NCBI RefSeq assembly: GCF_014207845.1
Contig: NZ_JACHLC010000001.1
Span: 1,612,001-1,676,000 of the forward strand
Length of the DNA: 64,000 nucleotides
Origin: Chryseobacterium shigense
GTDB lineage: Bacteria; Bacteroidota; Bacteroidia; Flavobacteriales; Weeksellaceae
Direction: 5' to 3'
Numbering within the stretch: the first letter of the stretch is position 1; every line of letters begins with the position of its first letter. The position numbers and the translations under genes were made by a program. Under the pieces are notes generated by a model that worked only from the letters and a program-made list of their open reading frames with translations, was not told the origin of the DNA and searched no databases. Shown one piece after another: positions 33,302 to 42,533 of the stretch.

Positions 33302-35734
33302 ATGAAAACAAAGTTATTATTTTTCGTGCCCATTCTCTGTCTCTCATTAGGCATTAAGGCACAGATTATAAACATTCCTGATGCAAATTTCAAAGCTAAA
33401 CTGCTGTCTTCCTCACCCTCTAATACCGTTGCAAAAGATGTAAGCGGAAACTATTTTACTATTGATGCCAATGCAGACGGGGAAATTGATGAAGGTGAAG
33501 TTCAGGTTATAACAGAACTCAACATATCAAATGCGAATATTACCACACTAGGAACCGTCCTGAACTATTTTGAGAGTTTAGTCAAATTAGATGCAAGCAA
33601 CAACCTTCTCACTTCTTTCCAGTATGGATATCAGCTGATATCTAATTATGCAGTTTTAGGGACTTTAAGGAACGCAAGTTTTAAAAACAATCCCAATTTA
33701 CAAACTTTTCAATTTACAGGTTCTCCTACCGGGCCATATCCCTTTGGGCTTGAAGAACTGGATGTAGAAAATTGCCCTTCTCTTCAAAGTGTAAAACTAC
33801 AGTATAATTATCTAACCTATTTAAACATTAAGAACTGTACGAATTTAGAAGAGCTGGATGTAACGCGTAATCAACTTACAAATATTGACTTCCTTAATAA
33901 CACTAACCTCAAGAGCGTAAATATTTCACAGAATAAGTTTACAGATTTTAGTGTAAGTGCTCCATTGCTGTTACATTTGAATTTGTATAATAATGATCTT
34001 ACTACTTTCAACATATATAATTATCCGAATCTGGAATCTTTAGAGATAGCTAATAATAAAATTGCAGATGTAGATGTCAGTAATCATCAAAAAATACAGG
34101 AACTCTCGGTTTGGAATGATTATCCGCCAAGCAGTAATTCCGCATATTTAAAAACAGTAAATGCCAATAATTGTGTGGCCCTTACTCAGATAAGAATAAT
34201 AGATATGCCTAATGTTGAAAAAATATTTATTAAAAACGGAGTCGCAGATGACGTTGCTATATTGGACTGCCCTAACGTTCAGTATATCTGCTGTGATGAC
34301 AGCGAAGTTTCCGGAATACAGAATATGCTTATTAGTGGCGGGGTTACAGGATGCAACGTAAATACATATTGTAATTTCGTTCCCGGCGGAAATTATAACA
34401 CCATCACCGGAACGGTAAGATTTGATGAAAACAACAACGGCTGCGATACCAGTGATGAAATTTTCGAGCATATGAAGCTTAAAATAAACGATGGGACCAA
34501 TACCGGGGAAACCTTTGTAAAGAACAACGGCAAATATGATTTTTATACTCAGGCCGGAAACTTTACAGTAACCGCAGAACCGGAAAACCCTTCTCTTTTC
34601 ACCGTAATGCCTGCTTCTTTTGCCACAAGCTTCCCGAATAATAATAACAATATTTTTACACAGGATATTTGTGTTGTGAAAAACGGCAATGCCAACGACC
34701 TGGAAGTGGTAATCGCTCCTGTAACCAATGCTGTACCGGGCTTTGATGCCAAATACAAACTGATGTGGAGAAATAAAGGAAATACCACCATGTCCGGAAG
34801 CGCAGTACTTACATTTGATACCTCAAAAATGAATTTTGTTTCCTCTTCTTTACCTTATGTAATTTCCGGGAACCAGATCACTTTTAATTTCAGTAATTTA
34901 AAGCCATATGCCAATACTGCTTCAGAAATTATATTTACCATCAATACCCCTACCCATCCTACCAACCCTGTTAACTCGGGAGATCAGCTTATTTTCTCTT
35001 CCAGTGTAAATCCTCTTCCGGGCGACATCAATCCTCAGGACAATATATTCACCTATAAGCAGACCGTTGTGAATTCTTTCGATCCTAATGATATTGTATG
35101 CATTGAAGGAAATACGGTACCTTCAGCAATGGTCGGCAACAACCTGCATTATATTGTTAATTTTGAAAATACAGGAACTTCCAATGCCGTTAACATTGTT
35201 GTTGAAATGGATATAGATCCTGCAGATTTTGATATCTCTACATTACAGTTACAAAATGCCTCTCATTTGGCTTATACAAGAATAAAAAACAACAAAGTTG
35301 AATTTATTATGAAAATGGCCAATCTGGGAAGCGGCGGTCATGGAAATATCCTGATGAAAGTAAAATCAAAAAATAATCTTACCCCGGGCGATCAGGTAAT
35401 AAATAAGGCCAATATCTATTTTGATTATAATTTCCCGATTGTTACCAATGACGCAACCACGAATATTGAAGGAACCCTGCAGACTGCTGAAACCTCAAAA
35501 GACGGATCTGTGAAATTATATCCGAATCCTACAAAAGGTGATGTCAATATAGATGCCGGTTCAAAAATCAAGTCGGTTGAAGTGTATGATGCACAGGGAA
35601 GAATTATTCAGAAACAAATCGGAATTAATTCCCAGACTACCAAAGTAAGTATTCACAGCTCTTATCAGGGAGTATACTATTTCAAAGTATTTACTGATAA
35701 AGGAGTATTGCTTAAGAAAGTAATTAAAGATTAG
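33302..35734 (+). CDS. Secreted leucine-rich-repeat protein with T9SS sorting domain
   Basis: 810 residues. Signal peptide 1-20 (LCLSLGIKAQ). Residues about 40-60 include an EF-hand-like DANADGEIDEGE. Leucine-rich repeats fill about 65-310 (LVKLDASNNLL, LEELDVTRNQLTNIDF, LESLEIANNKIADVDV). Then a possible SdrD-like stretch (GTVRFDENNNGCDTSDE), a CARDB-type domain near 480-690 (WRNKGNTTMSGSAVLTF) and the type IX secretion tail (KLYPNPTKGDVNIDAG, VYDAQGRII, ending VLLKKVIKD). It is exported across the outer membrane and bound or released there; T9SS also powers gliding in Bacteroidota. Function probably adhesive or in surface recognition. Confidence 0.88.
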   Translation: MKTKLLFFVPILCLSLGIKAQIINIPDANFKAKLLSSSPSNTVAKDVSGNYFTIDANADGEIDEGEVQVITELNISNANITTLGTVLNYFESLVKLDASNNLLTSFQYGYQLISNYAVLGTLRNASFKNNPNLQTFQFTGSPTGPYPFGLEELDVENCPSLQSVKLQYNYLTYLNIKNCTNLEELDVTRNQLTNIDFLNNTNLKSVNISQNKFTDFSVSAPLLLHLNLYNNDLTTFNIYNYPNLESLEIANNKIADVDVSNHQKIQELSVWNDYPPSSNSAYLKTVNANNCVALTQIRIIDMPNVEKIFIKNGVADDVAILDCPNVQYICCDDSEVSGIQNMLISGGVTGCNVNTYCNFVPGGNYNTITGTVRFDENNNGCDTSDEIFEHMKLKINDGTNTGETFVKNNGKYDFYTQAGNFTVTAEPENPSLFTVMPASFATSFPNNNNNIFTQDICVVKNGNANDLEVVIAPVTNAVPGFDAKYKLMWRNKGNTTMSGSAVLTFDTSKMNFVSSSLPYVISGNQITFNFSNLKPYANTASEIIFTINTPTHPTNPVNSGDQLIFSSSVNPLPGDINPQDNIFTYKQTVVNSFDPNDIVCIEGNTVPSAMVGNNLHYIVNFENTGTSNAVNIVVEMDIDPADFDISTLQLQNASHLAYTRIKNNKVEFIMKMANLGSGGHGNILMKVKSKNNLTPGDQVINKANIYFDYNFPIVTNDATTNIEGTLQTAETSKDGSVKLYPNPTKGDVNIDAGSKIKSVEVYDAQGRIIQKQIGINSQTTKVSIHSSYQGVYYFKVFTDKGVLLKKVIKD

Positions 35735-35739
35735 ATATA

Positions 35740-35778
35740 AAATACCCTTTCAGTATTTCTGAAAGGGTATTTTTTTAA
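35740..35778 (+). terminator. Terminator of the LRR protein gene
   Basis: 14-bp stem (35740-35753 and 35759-35772) built on ACCCTTTCAG / CTGAAAGGGT, TATTT loop, followed by a T-run. Confidence 0.82.
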
Positions 35779-35794
35779 CTTTATGCTGAATAAC

Positions 35795-35818
35795 AAAGCC
35801 ACTCTTTCGGGTGGCTTT
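35795..35818. terminator. Terminator of the 128-residue exported protein gene
   Basis: Stem AAAGCCAC / GTGGCTTT (35795-35802 and 35811-35818), 8-base loop. It serves the leftward gene and backs up the preceding rightward terminator. Confidence 0.7.
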
Positions 35819-35822
35819 TATT

Positions 35823-36209
35823 TTATTGGTAAATCACAACGTTATCTTTTTTAAGCTGGTATTCATTTTTTTTGAAAGGAACCAGAACATAATCATCTTT
35901 TTTCCAGATTTTACCTTTTCCTGCTCTGATAAGAATCAGGCTTTCTCCGTCTGTATCAGGGATGAAAACTTCGGCTTTTTTCATGTCTTTGCTGAAAATT
36001 ACAGCAGCCATTGAAGTGGAGCTTCCTTTCGGAGCAACTTCTGTTAATTTAATTTTCTGTTCAAAAACTCTTACACAGTCTTTTTTGATCTGAGAATAGG
36101 TATATCCCGCAGAACCTATGCATCCATGAGCATCTCTATCTCCACCTACTGTCTGTGCAAAGATGAATGATCCCATGAATATTGCGCTAAGTACAATAGT
36201 TTTTTTCAT
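35823..36209 (-). CDS. Exported small hypothetical protein
   Basis: 128 residues. Signal peptide 1-18 (SAIFMGSFIFAQ). The mature part has HGCIGSAGYTYSQIKKDCVRVFE, with two cysteines that could bond, a pattern I have seen in secreted Bacteroidota proteins, then a lysine-rich region (KAEVFIPDTDGESLILIRAG). Probably periplasmic or released. No enzyme motif is visible. Single gene between two terminators. Confidence 0.68.
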   Translation of the reverse strand: MKKTIVLSAIFMGSFIFAQTVGGDRDAHGCIGSAGYTYSQIKKDCVRVFEQKIKLTEVAPKGSSTSMAAVIFSKDMKKAEVFIPDTDGESLILIRAGKGKIWKKDDYVLVPFKKNEYQLKKDNVVIYQ

Positions 36210-36260
36210 AATTATTATATTAAATCTACAAGTGTGCCATTAAAAATCATGCCAAATAAG

Positions 36261-36287
36261 AAAAAAAGCCACTCAAAGAATGGCTTT
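36261..36287 (-). terminator. Terminator of the GH3 gene (end of the PUL)
   Basis: Stem AAAGCCA / TGGCTTT (36265-36271 and 36281-36287), A-run on the left. It marks the last gene of the leftward polysaccharide locus. Confidence 0.7.
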
Positions 36288-36295
36288 GATTATTA

Positions 36296-38623
36296 TTATT
36301 TTGTCCAGTTTATTTTTGAATGTTTCACATCATTGGAACTGGTTCCTACCATGATATCAAATTCTCCCGGCTCCCAGTCAAACTTCAGCTCTCCGTTGTA
36401 GAATTTCAAACTTTCCGGAGTAATATCGAAGGTTACTTTTTTAGATTCTCCTTTTTTCAGGAATACTTTCTGGAAACCTTTCAGCTCTTTTACCGGTCTG
36501 GTAATGCTTCCTACCATATCCCTGATATATAATTGCACGACTTCTGCCCCGTCATAGTTTCCGGAATTGGTCACTGTAACTGAGGCCTGAACAGTCTGAT
36601 TTCCTTTTGGATTGGAATTTGAAACTGACAGATCGGAATAGGTGAATTTAGAATAACTCAAACCATATCCGAACGGATATAAAGGTGTATTACATTCATC
36701 CATATAATTGGAACGGAATCTTTCATATTCACATTTATCAACTTTATCCTGACTTAAAGGACGACCAGTATTTTTTGCATTGTAATAGATTGGAACCTGA
36801 CCTAAGCTTCTAGGGAATGTCATCGGAAGTTTTCCGGAAGGATTTACTTTTCCGAACAGAACGTCTGAAATGGCATTTCCTGCTTCTGAACCGGCAAACC
36901 AAGCATTCAGGATAGCATCAGGCGTATCTTTCACATTGGTCAGAGCCAGTGGGCGACCTGTGTAAAGTACCATAGCAATTGGTTTTCCTGTTTTTTTCAG
37001 TTCATTCAATAAATCAACCTGAGACTGAGGAATGGTAATTTCTGTTCTTGAAGAGGATTCTCCGCTCATTTCCGCAGATTCTCCGATTGCCAGAACGATA
37101 ACATCTGCTTTGCTTGCCACATCAACAGCCTCTTTCAGTAATTCTTCTTTGGAACGACTGTCTCTGTCTGTCTTTTTTCCGTGAGCTGCATAGATGTCCT
37201 CTAATTTAACATCATAATCAATGTTTGCGCCTTTTGCAGAAAGGAATTTCACTTCTTTTCCGTAATTGGCCTGAAGTCCCTGCATTAATGAAACTGAAGC
37301 GGCATGTTTTGTAGCTACGCTCCATGTTCCGGCCATATTCAGTGAGTTATTAACCAACGGACCGATGACAGCTACGGTACCGGATTTTTTCAGAGGTAAT
37401 ACCTGATTTTCATTTTTCAATAAAACCATAGACTGAGCTGCTACATTTCTTGCTACATTACGGTTTTCCATGCTGTATACTTCTTTTGCAGCCAGTTTCG
37501 CATCACCGTAACGGTAAGGATCATCAAATAATCCAAGATCGTATTTTGCTTCAAGGATTCTTCTTGCAGCCATATCGATCTCTGCCTTCGTAACTTTTCC
37601 TTCGTCCAGAGATTTTTTAAGGGTAGTTAAAAATCCTTCTCCTACCATATCCATATCCACTCCGGCTTTCAGAGCTAAGGCGGACACCTGCTGAAGGTCT
37701 CCCATCCCGTGTTCTATCATCTCATTGATCCCTGTATAATCTGTCACAACGAAACCTTTAAAATTCCACATTTTTCTGAGAACATCAGTCTGAAGCCACT
37801 TGTTTCCGGTTGCCGGAACTCCGTCCACTTCATTGAAAGAGGCCATTACAGAGGCTACTCCGGCATCTACCGCAGCTTTATATGGCGGAAAATATTCGTT
37901 GAACATTCTCACATGGCTCATGTCTACTGTATTGTAATCACGCCCTGCCTCACCGGCACCGTATAATGCAAAGTGCTTTACACAGGCTAAGATGGTATTA
38001 CCAACGGAAAGATCTTTTCCTTGATAACCATACACCATATTCTTAGAAACTTCACTTCCTAAATAAGGATCTTCTCCGGAACCTTCGGAAACTCTTCCCC
38101 ATCTTGGCTCGCGGGAAATGTCCACCATCGGCGAAAACGTCCAGTTGATCCCATCTGAAGAAGCTTCTTTTGCAGCTATCCTGGCAGACTGCTGTACCAA
38201 ATTCATATCCCATGAAGCAGCAAGACCCAATGGAATCGGGAAAGTGGTTTCGTAACCGTGGATTACATCCATTCCGAAGATTAAAGGAATTTTCAGACGG
38301 CTTTTTTCTATAGCTACTTTCTGAACTGCTTTGATCTTTTCAGCTCCTTTTATGTTGAATAATCCTCCTACTAATCCCTGCTCTACTTTTTTTCCGATAT
38401 CTGAGCTTTGAGCCTGTCCTGTTGTAAAATCCCCGGAAGTAGGCAGGTTGAGCTGGCCAATCTTTTCATCTAAAGTCATTTTAGACAAAAGGTTTTCTAC
38501 AAAGGCCTTTTTCTTCGCCTGATACTGGGCTGTCTGGTAAGACTGAACCGGCCTGGTTACCATTTCCTGTGCGGAAAACACCGGAGAAAGTGCAAGGGTT
38601 GCCATTACAATTAACTTTTTCAT
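36296..38623 (-). CDS. bglX: GH3 beta-glucosidase (BglX-like)
   Basis: 775 residues. Signal peptide 1-18 (LALSPVFSAQ). GH3 N-terminal barrel with KHF (216-218) and the nucleophile Asp295 in GFVVTDYTG; the alpha/beta sandwich domain follows with AIGESAEMSGESSSRTEI, where a Glu is the likely acid/base; a fibronectin III-like domain closes the protein (KELKGFQKVFLKKGESKKVTF). It removes terminal beta-glucose units from oligosaccharides in the periplasm. In this locus it would finish off sophoro-oligosaccharides made by the GH144-like enzyme. GH3 members linked to GH144 genes are known to act on beta-1,2-linked oligomers in Bacteroides. Substrate here is an inference from the neighbours. Confidence 0.92.
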   Translation of the reverse strand: MKKLIVMATLALSPVFSAQEMVTRPVQSYQTAQYQAKKKAFVENLLSKMTLDEKIGQLNLPTSGDFTTGQAQSSDIGKKVEQGLVGGLFNIKGAEKIKAVQKVAIEKSRLKIPLIFGMDVIHGYETTFPIPLGLAASWDMNLVQQSARIAAKEASSDGINWTFSPMVDISREPRWGRVSEGSGEDPYLGSEVSKNMVYGYQGKDLSVGNTILACVKHFALYGAGEAGRDYNTVDMSHVRMFNEYFPPYKAAVDAGVASVMASFNEVDGVPATGNKWLQTDVLRKMWNFKGFVVTDYTGINEMIEHGMGDLQQVSALALKAGVDMDMVGEGFLTTLKKSLDEGKVTKAEIDMAARRILEAKYDLGLFDDPYRYGDAKLAAKEVYSMENRNVARNVAAQSMVLLKNENQVLPLKKSGTVAVIGPLVNNSLNMAGTWSVATKHAASVSLMQGLQANYGKEVKFLSAKGANIDYDVKLEDIYAAHGKKTDRDSRSKEELLKEAVDVASKADVIVLAIGESAEMSGESSSRTEITIPQSQVDLLNELKKTGKPIAMVLYTGRPLALTNVKDTPDAILNAWFAGSEAGNAISDVLFGKVNPSGKLPMTFPRSLGQVPIYYNAKNTGRPLSQDKVDKCEYERFRSNYMDECNTPLYPFGYGLSYSKFTYSDLSVSNSNPKGNQTVQASVTVTNSGNYDGAEVVQLYIRDMVGSITRPVKELKGFQKVFLKKGESKKVTFDITPESLKFYNGELKFDWEPGEFDIMVGTSSNDVKHSKINWTK

Positions 38624-38696
38624 AAATCTATCTTCTTAAATTATATTTCTAATTTTATTTTTTTGTTTTAACGGGGAGGCGTTTTTTTGTTGGAAA

Positions 38697-38755
38697 ACGC
38701 AAAGGCGCTATTTTTTTCAAGCTTTATGTTTTAAGGCGCAAAGATTTTATCAGAG
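38697..38755. repeat. Degenerate REP-like fragments
   Basis: AAACGCAAAGGCGC (38696 on) and AAGGCGCAAAGATTTTATC (38733 on) lie 25 bases apart in the same direction and share AAGGCGC. They look like pieces of a decayed intergenic repeat in the 184-base gap before the esterase gene. Confidence 0.35.
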
Positions 38756-38807
38756 ATAAAAATTGATTGTGTTATAGCTAGCGTCTTTATTCTATTTAAA
38801 TTTATTC

Positions 38808-39509
38808 TCACTTTTTCTTAGAGAGCATCCATTCATACAGTTTGGGATCAGAATAGGTAGAGTCCCATGAATTGTGATTATCATTCGGAAAGACCACCAG
38901 TTCTGCCGATGGATTTACCGGATGTAATCTCTGGTAAAAGTTAAAGGCATTTTCCGGTAAAACGATATCATCCATTCCGCCATGAAAAATTTTCATGTTG
39001 AGGTTTTTATACTGGTTAATGTTCGCATACATAATCATATCTGTAGGTGCACATACCGGTACTACTGCTGCAAACATTTCAGGATGTTCCATTGCAAGCT
39101 TCAATGTTCCCCAACCTCCCAGTGAAAGTCCTGTAAGATAAATTCTTGAGGCATCAATTTTATATTTTTCCTGAATGTCTTTGATCAGATTATAAATTGT
39201 CACCGTATCCCACCAAGAATCTGCAGGGCATTGTGGTGCTAAAATAGCTACAGGCTCCTTGATCAGATTTTTATATGTAAACGGGCTATGTACTTTAACT
39301 GCATCAAGATTATTTCCTCTTTCTCCTGAACCGTGAAGAAAGACGATCAAAGGTACGTTTCCTTTTGCTTTCTGAGGATAATCCAGAATATAGGATATCT
39401 TTTCTGTTCTTTTAAATTCTTTGTTTAACTCTGCTTTTATTTCCTGTGCATTCACCTGCAATGAAAGTGACAGGAATAAAAGGGAAAGATGTTTCAGTTT
39501 TAATTTCAT
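38808..39509 (-). CDS. Exported alpha/beta-hydrolase (esterase of the PUL)
   Basis: 233 residues. Signal peptide 1-21 (SLSLQVNAQ). Oxyanion HG at 59-60 (FLHGSGERG), nucleophile Ser129 in GLSLGG, acid Asp180/181 in HGGMDD and His212 in NDNHNSWD. This is the feruloyl-esterase / polyhydroxybutyrate-depolymerase type, with PQCPADSWW (92-100) as a lid-like segment. It lies between GH144-like and GH3 genes in one direction, so it probably removes acyl groups from the target glycan. The substituent is not known; bacterial cyclic beta-1,2-glucans can carry succinyl groups. Confidence 0.85.
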   Translation of the reverse strand: MKLKLKHLSLLFLSLSLQVNAQEIKAELNKEFKRTEKISYILDYPQKAKGNVPLIVFLHGSGERGNNLDAVKVHSPFTYKNLIKEPVAILAPQCPADSWWDTVTIYNLIKDIQEKYKIDASRIYLTGLSLGGWGTLKLAMEHPEMFAAVVPVCAPTDMIMYANINQYKNLNMKIFHGGMDDIVLPENAFNFYQRLHPVNPSAELVVFPNDNHNSWDSTYSDPKLYEWMLSKKK

Positions 39510-39525
39510 ATTGTTATTTAGGTTT

Positions 39526-39579
39526 TGGCTAAAGCCATTTGGTGTATTATCTTTTTATTTAAACGGGCTAAAGCCCGTT
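39526..39579. repeat. Palindromic CTAAAG-centred repeats
   Basis: AACGGGCTAAAGCCCGTT (39562-39579) is a perfect palindrome and TGGCTAAAGCCA (39526-39537) is a shorter version 24 bases away. The TTTTTATTT between them is AT-rich. Both are centred on GGCTAAAGCC, so one may derive from the other. They fill the gap between the esterase and GH144-like genes. Confidence 0.7.
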
Positions 39580-39637
39580 GCTATTGAATTAATTTCTATT
39601 GAATGAAATCCCGTTGAAGATAATATTAAAAATTCAG

Positions 39638-41029
39638 TTATTTAATATTATACTTCTCAGACCTGAAGCTTAGTTTCTTAAGTCCCTGCTGAATTTCAGG
39701 TGCATTCATAAATAATTTCCAAAGAAAACCTGTTCTGTAATTTTCAATCATAGGAGCTATCGTTCCCTGATCTATTGCTAAATATCTTGGAGTAAACCAA
39801 TTGTTGTAATTAATGGATGTGGCATCATAAGGTCCCGCTGAACCAATAAATTCAGGTTTTTGAGTATAAAGGAATCTCAGGAAATTCATAGATTCTTTTG
39901 GTGTATACGGAAAGCTGCTCAATGCAGCAGTAGGTGTTATCACGCCATTATCATTGCCAGGCATGTGGGCGGTATAGCCCGTACTTCCGTCTTCATTTCT
40001 TGTATATCCGGCTGTCAATCCCCAATAATTTGGTCCATAACCTTTCCATTGTTTTGGATTTTCAACGCAGTATTTATAGTCGATGAGGACCTGATTTTTG
40101 TTTAAATTAAAATAGTTTTTCACTAATTTATCAGAAAGTCCGGTTGGATCCAGACCGATGTAGGAATATTGTGACCAGAAAAGCGGTCCGCCGTATTCTT
40201 CGGCATAATTGTGTTTTACATACAGAGGAAGTCCGTATTTTGTTTTATCTGTAAGGTAGGTTCCGCTTCTCGCCCAGCCTTTGTAATAGGTTTCTGCATC
40301 AATAGGATATGTAGGTGATGAAGCTGCAAGAATATAAGTGATCAGGCATTCGTTATACCCTTCTAGAGGGAAGTTCATTTCCCACTGATATTCGGGTGAC
40401 CAGTGCCAGTAAAGCACTTTTTGACCTCCTTTGGTGTACCAGTTCCACTGAATTCCTTTCCAAAGCTCATCACATTTTGAAGCTAAGGCTTTCTCTTCTG
40501 CATTTCCGTTTTTAAAGTATTCACGTACCATTAGAATTCCTGAGGTAAGGAATGCTGTTTCAACCAAATCTCCCCCATTATCTTTTTTACCGAAAGGAAC
40601 AGTTTTTCCTGTTTCTCCATTGATCCAGTGTGACCAGGCGCCTTTGTGACGGTCTGCTTTGGCAAGAAAATCCATCATATGAGTCAGTCTTTTTACAGCT
40701 TCTTCTCTTGGAATAAATCCTCTTTCCACGCCTACCAGAAGGGTTGCCAATCCGAATCCTGAACCTCCGGTTGTTACTACATGTTTGTCATTATCAGGAT
40801 AAATGTTGTCTTCGTGATAACGCTCTCTTCCCAACATTGACTTAGGTTCGGCATAATCCCAGAAATATTTTAATGCGTCTTTCTGAACTCTGTCCATAAG
40901 CTGCTCGTCGGTGATATTACTTTTCACAGCTTCATTTTGTACAGTTTCCTGCTTCTGAGCCTGGGAGTTTTTGCAGGAGTATACAAAGAATAGAGATGTT
41001 ACGGCAATTGATAATACGGTCCTTTTCAT
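39638..41029 (-). CDS. GH144-like glucanase, glucoamylase-domain lipoprotein
   Basis: 463 residues. Lipoprotein signal with Cys19 in FFVYSCK. The rest fits the Glycoamylase Pfam family (PF10091) and GH144, an (alpha/alpha)6 fold: DALKYFWDYAEP, GFGLATLLVGVERGFI, GGDLVETAFLTSGILM, ECLITYILAASSPTYPI, HNYAEEYGGPLFWSQYS and the long loop HMPGNDNGVITPTAALSS. Characterised GH144 enzymes are endo-beta-1,2-glucanases. The lipid anchor suggests a place on the outer or inner face of the outer membrane, near the SusC/SusD pair. It lies directly downstream of susD, separated by a small hairpin. Confidence 0.82.
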   Translation of the reverse strand: MKRTVLSIAVTSLFFVYSCKNSQAQKQETVQNEAVKSNITDEQLMDRVQKDALKYFWDYAEPKSMLGRERYHEDNIYPDNDKHVVTTGGSGFGLATLLVGVERGFIPREEAVKRLTHMMDFLAKADRHKGAWSHWINGETGKTVPFGKKDNGGDLVETAFLTSGILMVREYFKNGNAEEKALASKCDELWKGIQWNWYTKGGQKVLYWHWSPEYQWEMNFPLEGYNECLITYILAASSPTYPIDAETYYKGWARSGTYLTDKTKYGLPLYVKHNYAEEYGGPLFWSQYSYIGLDPTGLSDKLVKNYFNLNKNQVLIDYKYCVENPKQWKGYGPNYWGLTAGYTRNEDGSTGYTAHMPGNDNGVITPTAALSSFPYTPKESMNFLRFLYTQKPEFIGSAGPYDATSINYNNWFTPRYLAIDQGTIAPMIENYRTGFLWKLFMNAPEIQQGLKKLSFRSEKYNIK

Positions 41030-41061
41030 GAAATCTTTTTTACCTTGGTTGTACTAAAAGA

Positions 41062-41085
41062 AGAGGAGAACTTTCATTCTCCTCT
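41062..41085 (-). terminator. Hairpin between susD and the GH144-like gene
   Basis: Perfect 9-bp stem AGAGGAGAA / TTCTCCTCT with a CTTTCA loop. It has no strong U-tract and lies within the operon, so it may slow or process the transcript and set the ratio of SusCD to the enzymes. Confidence 0.5.
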
Positions 41086-41103
41086 AAAGTTTATGGTTTA
41101 TAT

Positions 41104-42522
41104 TTAATATCCTGGATTTTGGGTAAACAATCCGTTACTTTGATCCATCGCATCTAAAGGAATAGGAAATAATTCATTTTTTCCAGCTTTAAATCCGTAA
41201 GAAGCAAGAACTGTTGCTGCCTGCCCCGTTCTTACCAAATCTACAAAACGATCACCTTCCAAAGCCAATTCCACTCTACGCTCATGCCATATTGCTGTTC
41301 TGAGAGCAGCCTGTGATGAAGCTGTAGTTCCGGGAAGTTGTGCCCTGGTTCTAACTTTGTTAAGGTTGGTAATTGCTGTAGCGGTATTCCCCAGTTCATT
41401 TGCAGCTTCAGCGTTTATCAATAATATTTCAGCGAATCTCAAGATTCTGATATTCTGAATTGATCCATATCCACATGCATTATTATTAAGTGCTTTTGGA
41501 ACATATACTTTTTGGTTGTATGTAGTAACAGACTGAGGATCTCCCATTGCAATAAGGTCTCCTTCCGGGGTAGTTTCCCCATTTCGAAGAATTGTTAATT
41601 CTTTACGGATATCTCCCGGTTCAAATGCATTTTCCAATGCCTGAGAAGGGGTAAAGAATCCCCAACCAAATTGGTTTCTCACTCCCTGAACTTCAGCGTA
41701 CTGGCTGCCTCCAAATTGTGCAGAACATTGACAGTTAACTTCAAATACTGATTCTGATCCAAATTCTCCAGCCGGCCTGAATAAATGGTTAAAATCAGAA
41801 TCTAAAGCATAGCCCATTACAATAACCTGATTAGTTGTATCATAAGCTTTCTGCCAATCTTTTTTATAGAGGTAAACTTTAGATAGCAGCCCAAGAGCAG
41901 CTCCTTTGGTAACTCTTCCTAAATCTGCCGCGCCATAACTTTGCGGAAGAACAGCCGCAGCACTCGTAAGATCTGAAATAATAAAGTTATAAACCTCATC
42001 TACAGAATTTCGTGGAATATTATAGTTCGTCTGAAGACCGTCAAATATTGGAACTCCGCCATAAATCCTCACCAAATTAAAATAGAAATATGCTCTTAAC
42101 ATTTTAGCTTCTGCAACCAATCTGTTTTTTAAATCGGCATCCATCTCAATTCCAGGAACTTTGGAAATTACCTGGTTGGCTCTGTTAACAGCCTGCCACT
42201 GACCGATCCAATATCCTCTTACTCCGTCGTTACTAACAGTATACGTAAAATTATCATATTCATTAATAAATGATGCATCTCCTGGATTTGAACCTTTTAC
42301 AACATCATCTGCAGGCACCCCGAAAACAAACTGATAAGGAAATGCTGAATTTTCCCAGCTTCTCAAAAAGCTGTAAATAGCATTGGTTCCATTCATTGCA
42401 TCCTGCTGCGTCGTGAAGAATGTAGACGCTTCGATTTCTCCTTCTTCTTTTATATCTAAAAAATCATCCTTGCAACTAGCTAAAAGAGAAACTAATGCGA
42501 TTGATAAAAATATTTTTTTCAT
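41104..42522 (-). CDS. SusD/RagB-family surface glycan-binding lipoprotein
   Basis: 472 residues. Lipobox LASC with Cys17 and a charged KDDF after it, suited to outer-membrane surface export. SusD architecture is clear: TFFTTQQDAMNGTNAIYSFL at the start, then VNRANQVISKVPGI, AEMLRAYFYFNLVRIYGGVP (a TPR-like helix), AALGLLSKVYLYKKDWQKA and the C-terminal IWHERRVELALEGDRFVDLV with FPIPLDAMDQSNGLFTQNPGY. It forms a lid on the SusC channel and captures oligosaccharides. The gene starts 12 bases after susC ends. Confidence 0.95.
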   Translation of the reverse strand: MKKIFLSIALVSLLASCKDDFLDIKEEGEIEASTFFTTQQDAMNGTNAIYSFLRSWENSAFPYQFVFGVPADDVVKGSNPGDASFINEYDNFTYTVSNDGVRGYWIGQWQAVNRANQVISKVPGIEMDADLKNRLVAEAKMLRAYFYFNLVRIYGGVPIFDGLQTNYNIPRNSVDEVYNFIISDLTSAAAVLPQSYGAADLGRVTKGAALGLLSKVYLYKKDWQKAYDTTNQVIVMGYALDSDFNHLFRPAGEFGSESVFEVNCQCSAQFGGSQYAEVQGVRNQFGWGFFTPSQALENAFEPGDIRKELTILRNGETTPEGDLIAMGDPQSVTTYNQKVYVPKALNNNACGYGSIQNIRILRFAEILLINAEAANELGNTATAITNLNKVRTRAQLPGTTASSQAALRTAIWHERRVELALEGDRFVDLVRTGQAATVLASYGFKAGKNELFPIPLDAMDQSNGLFTQNPGY

Positions 42523-42533
42523 AACTCTTCTAA

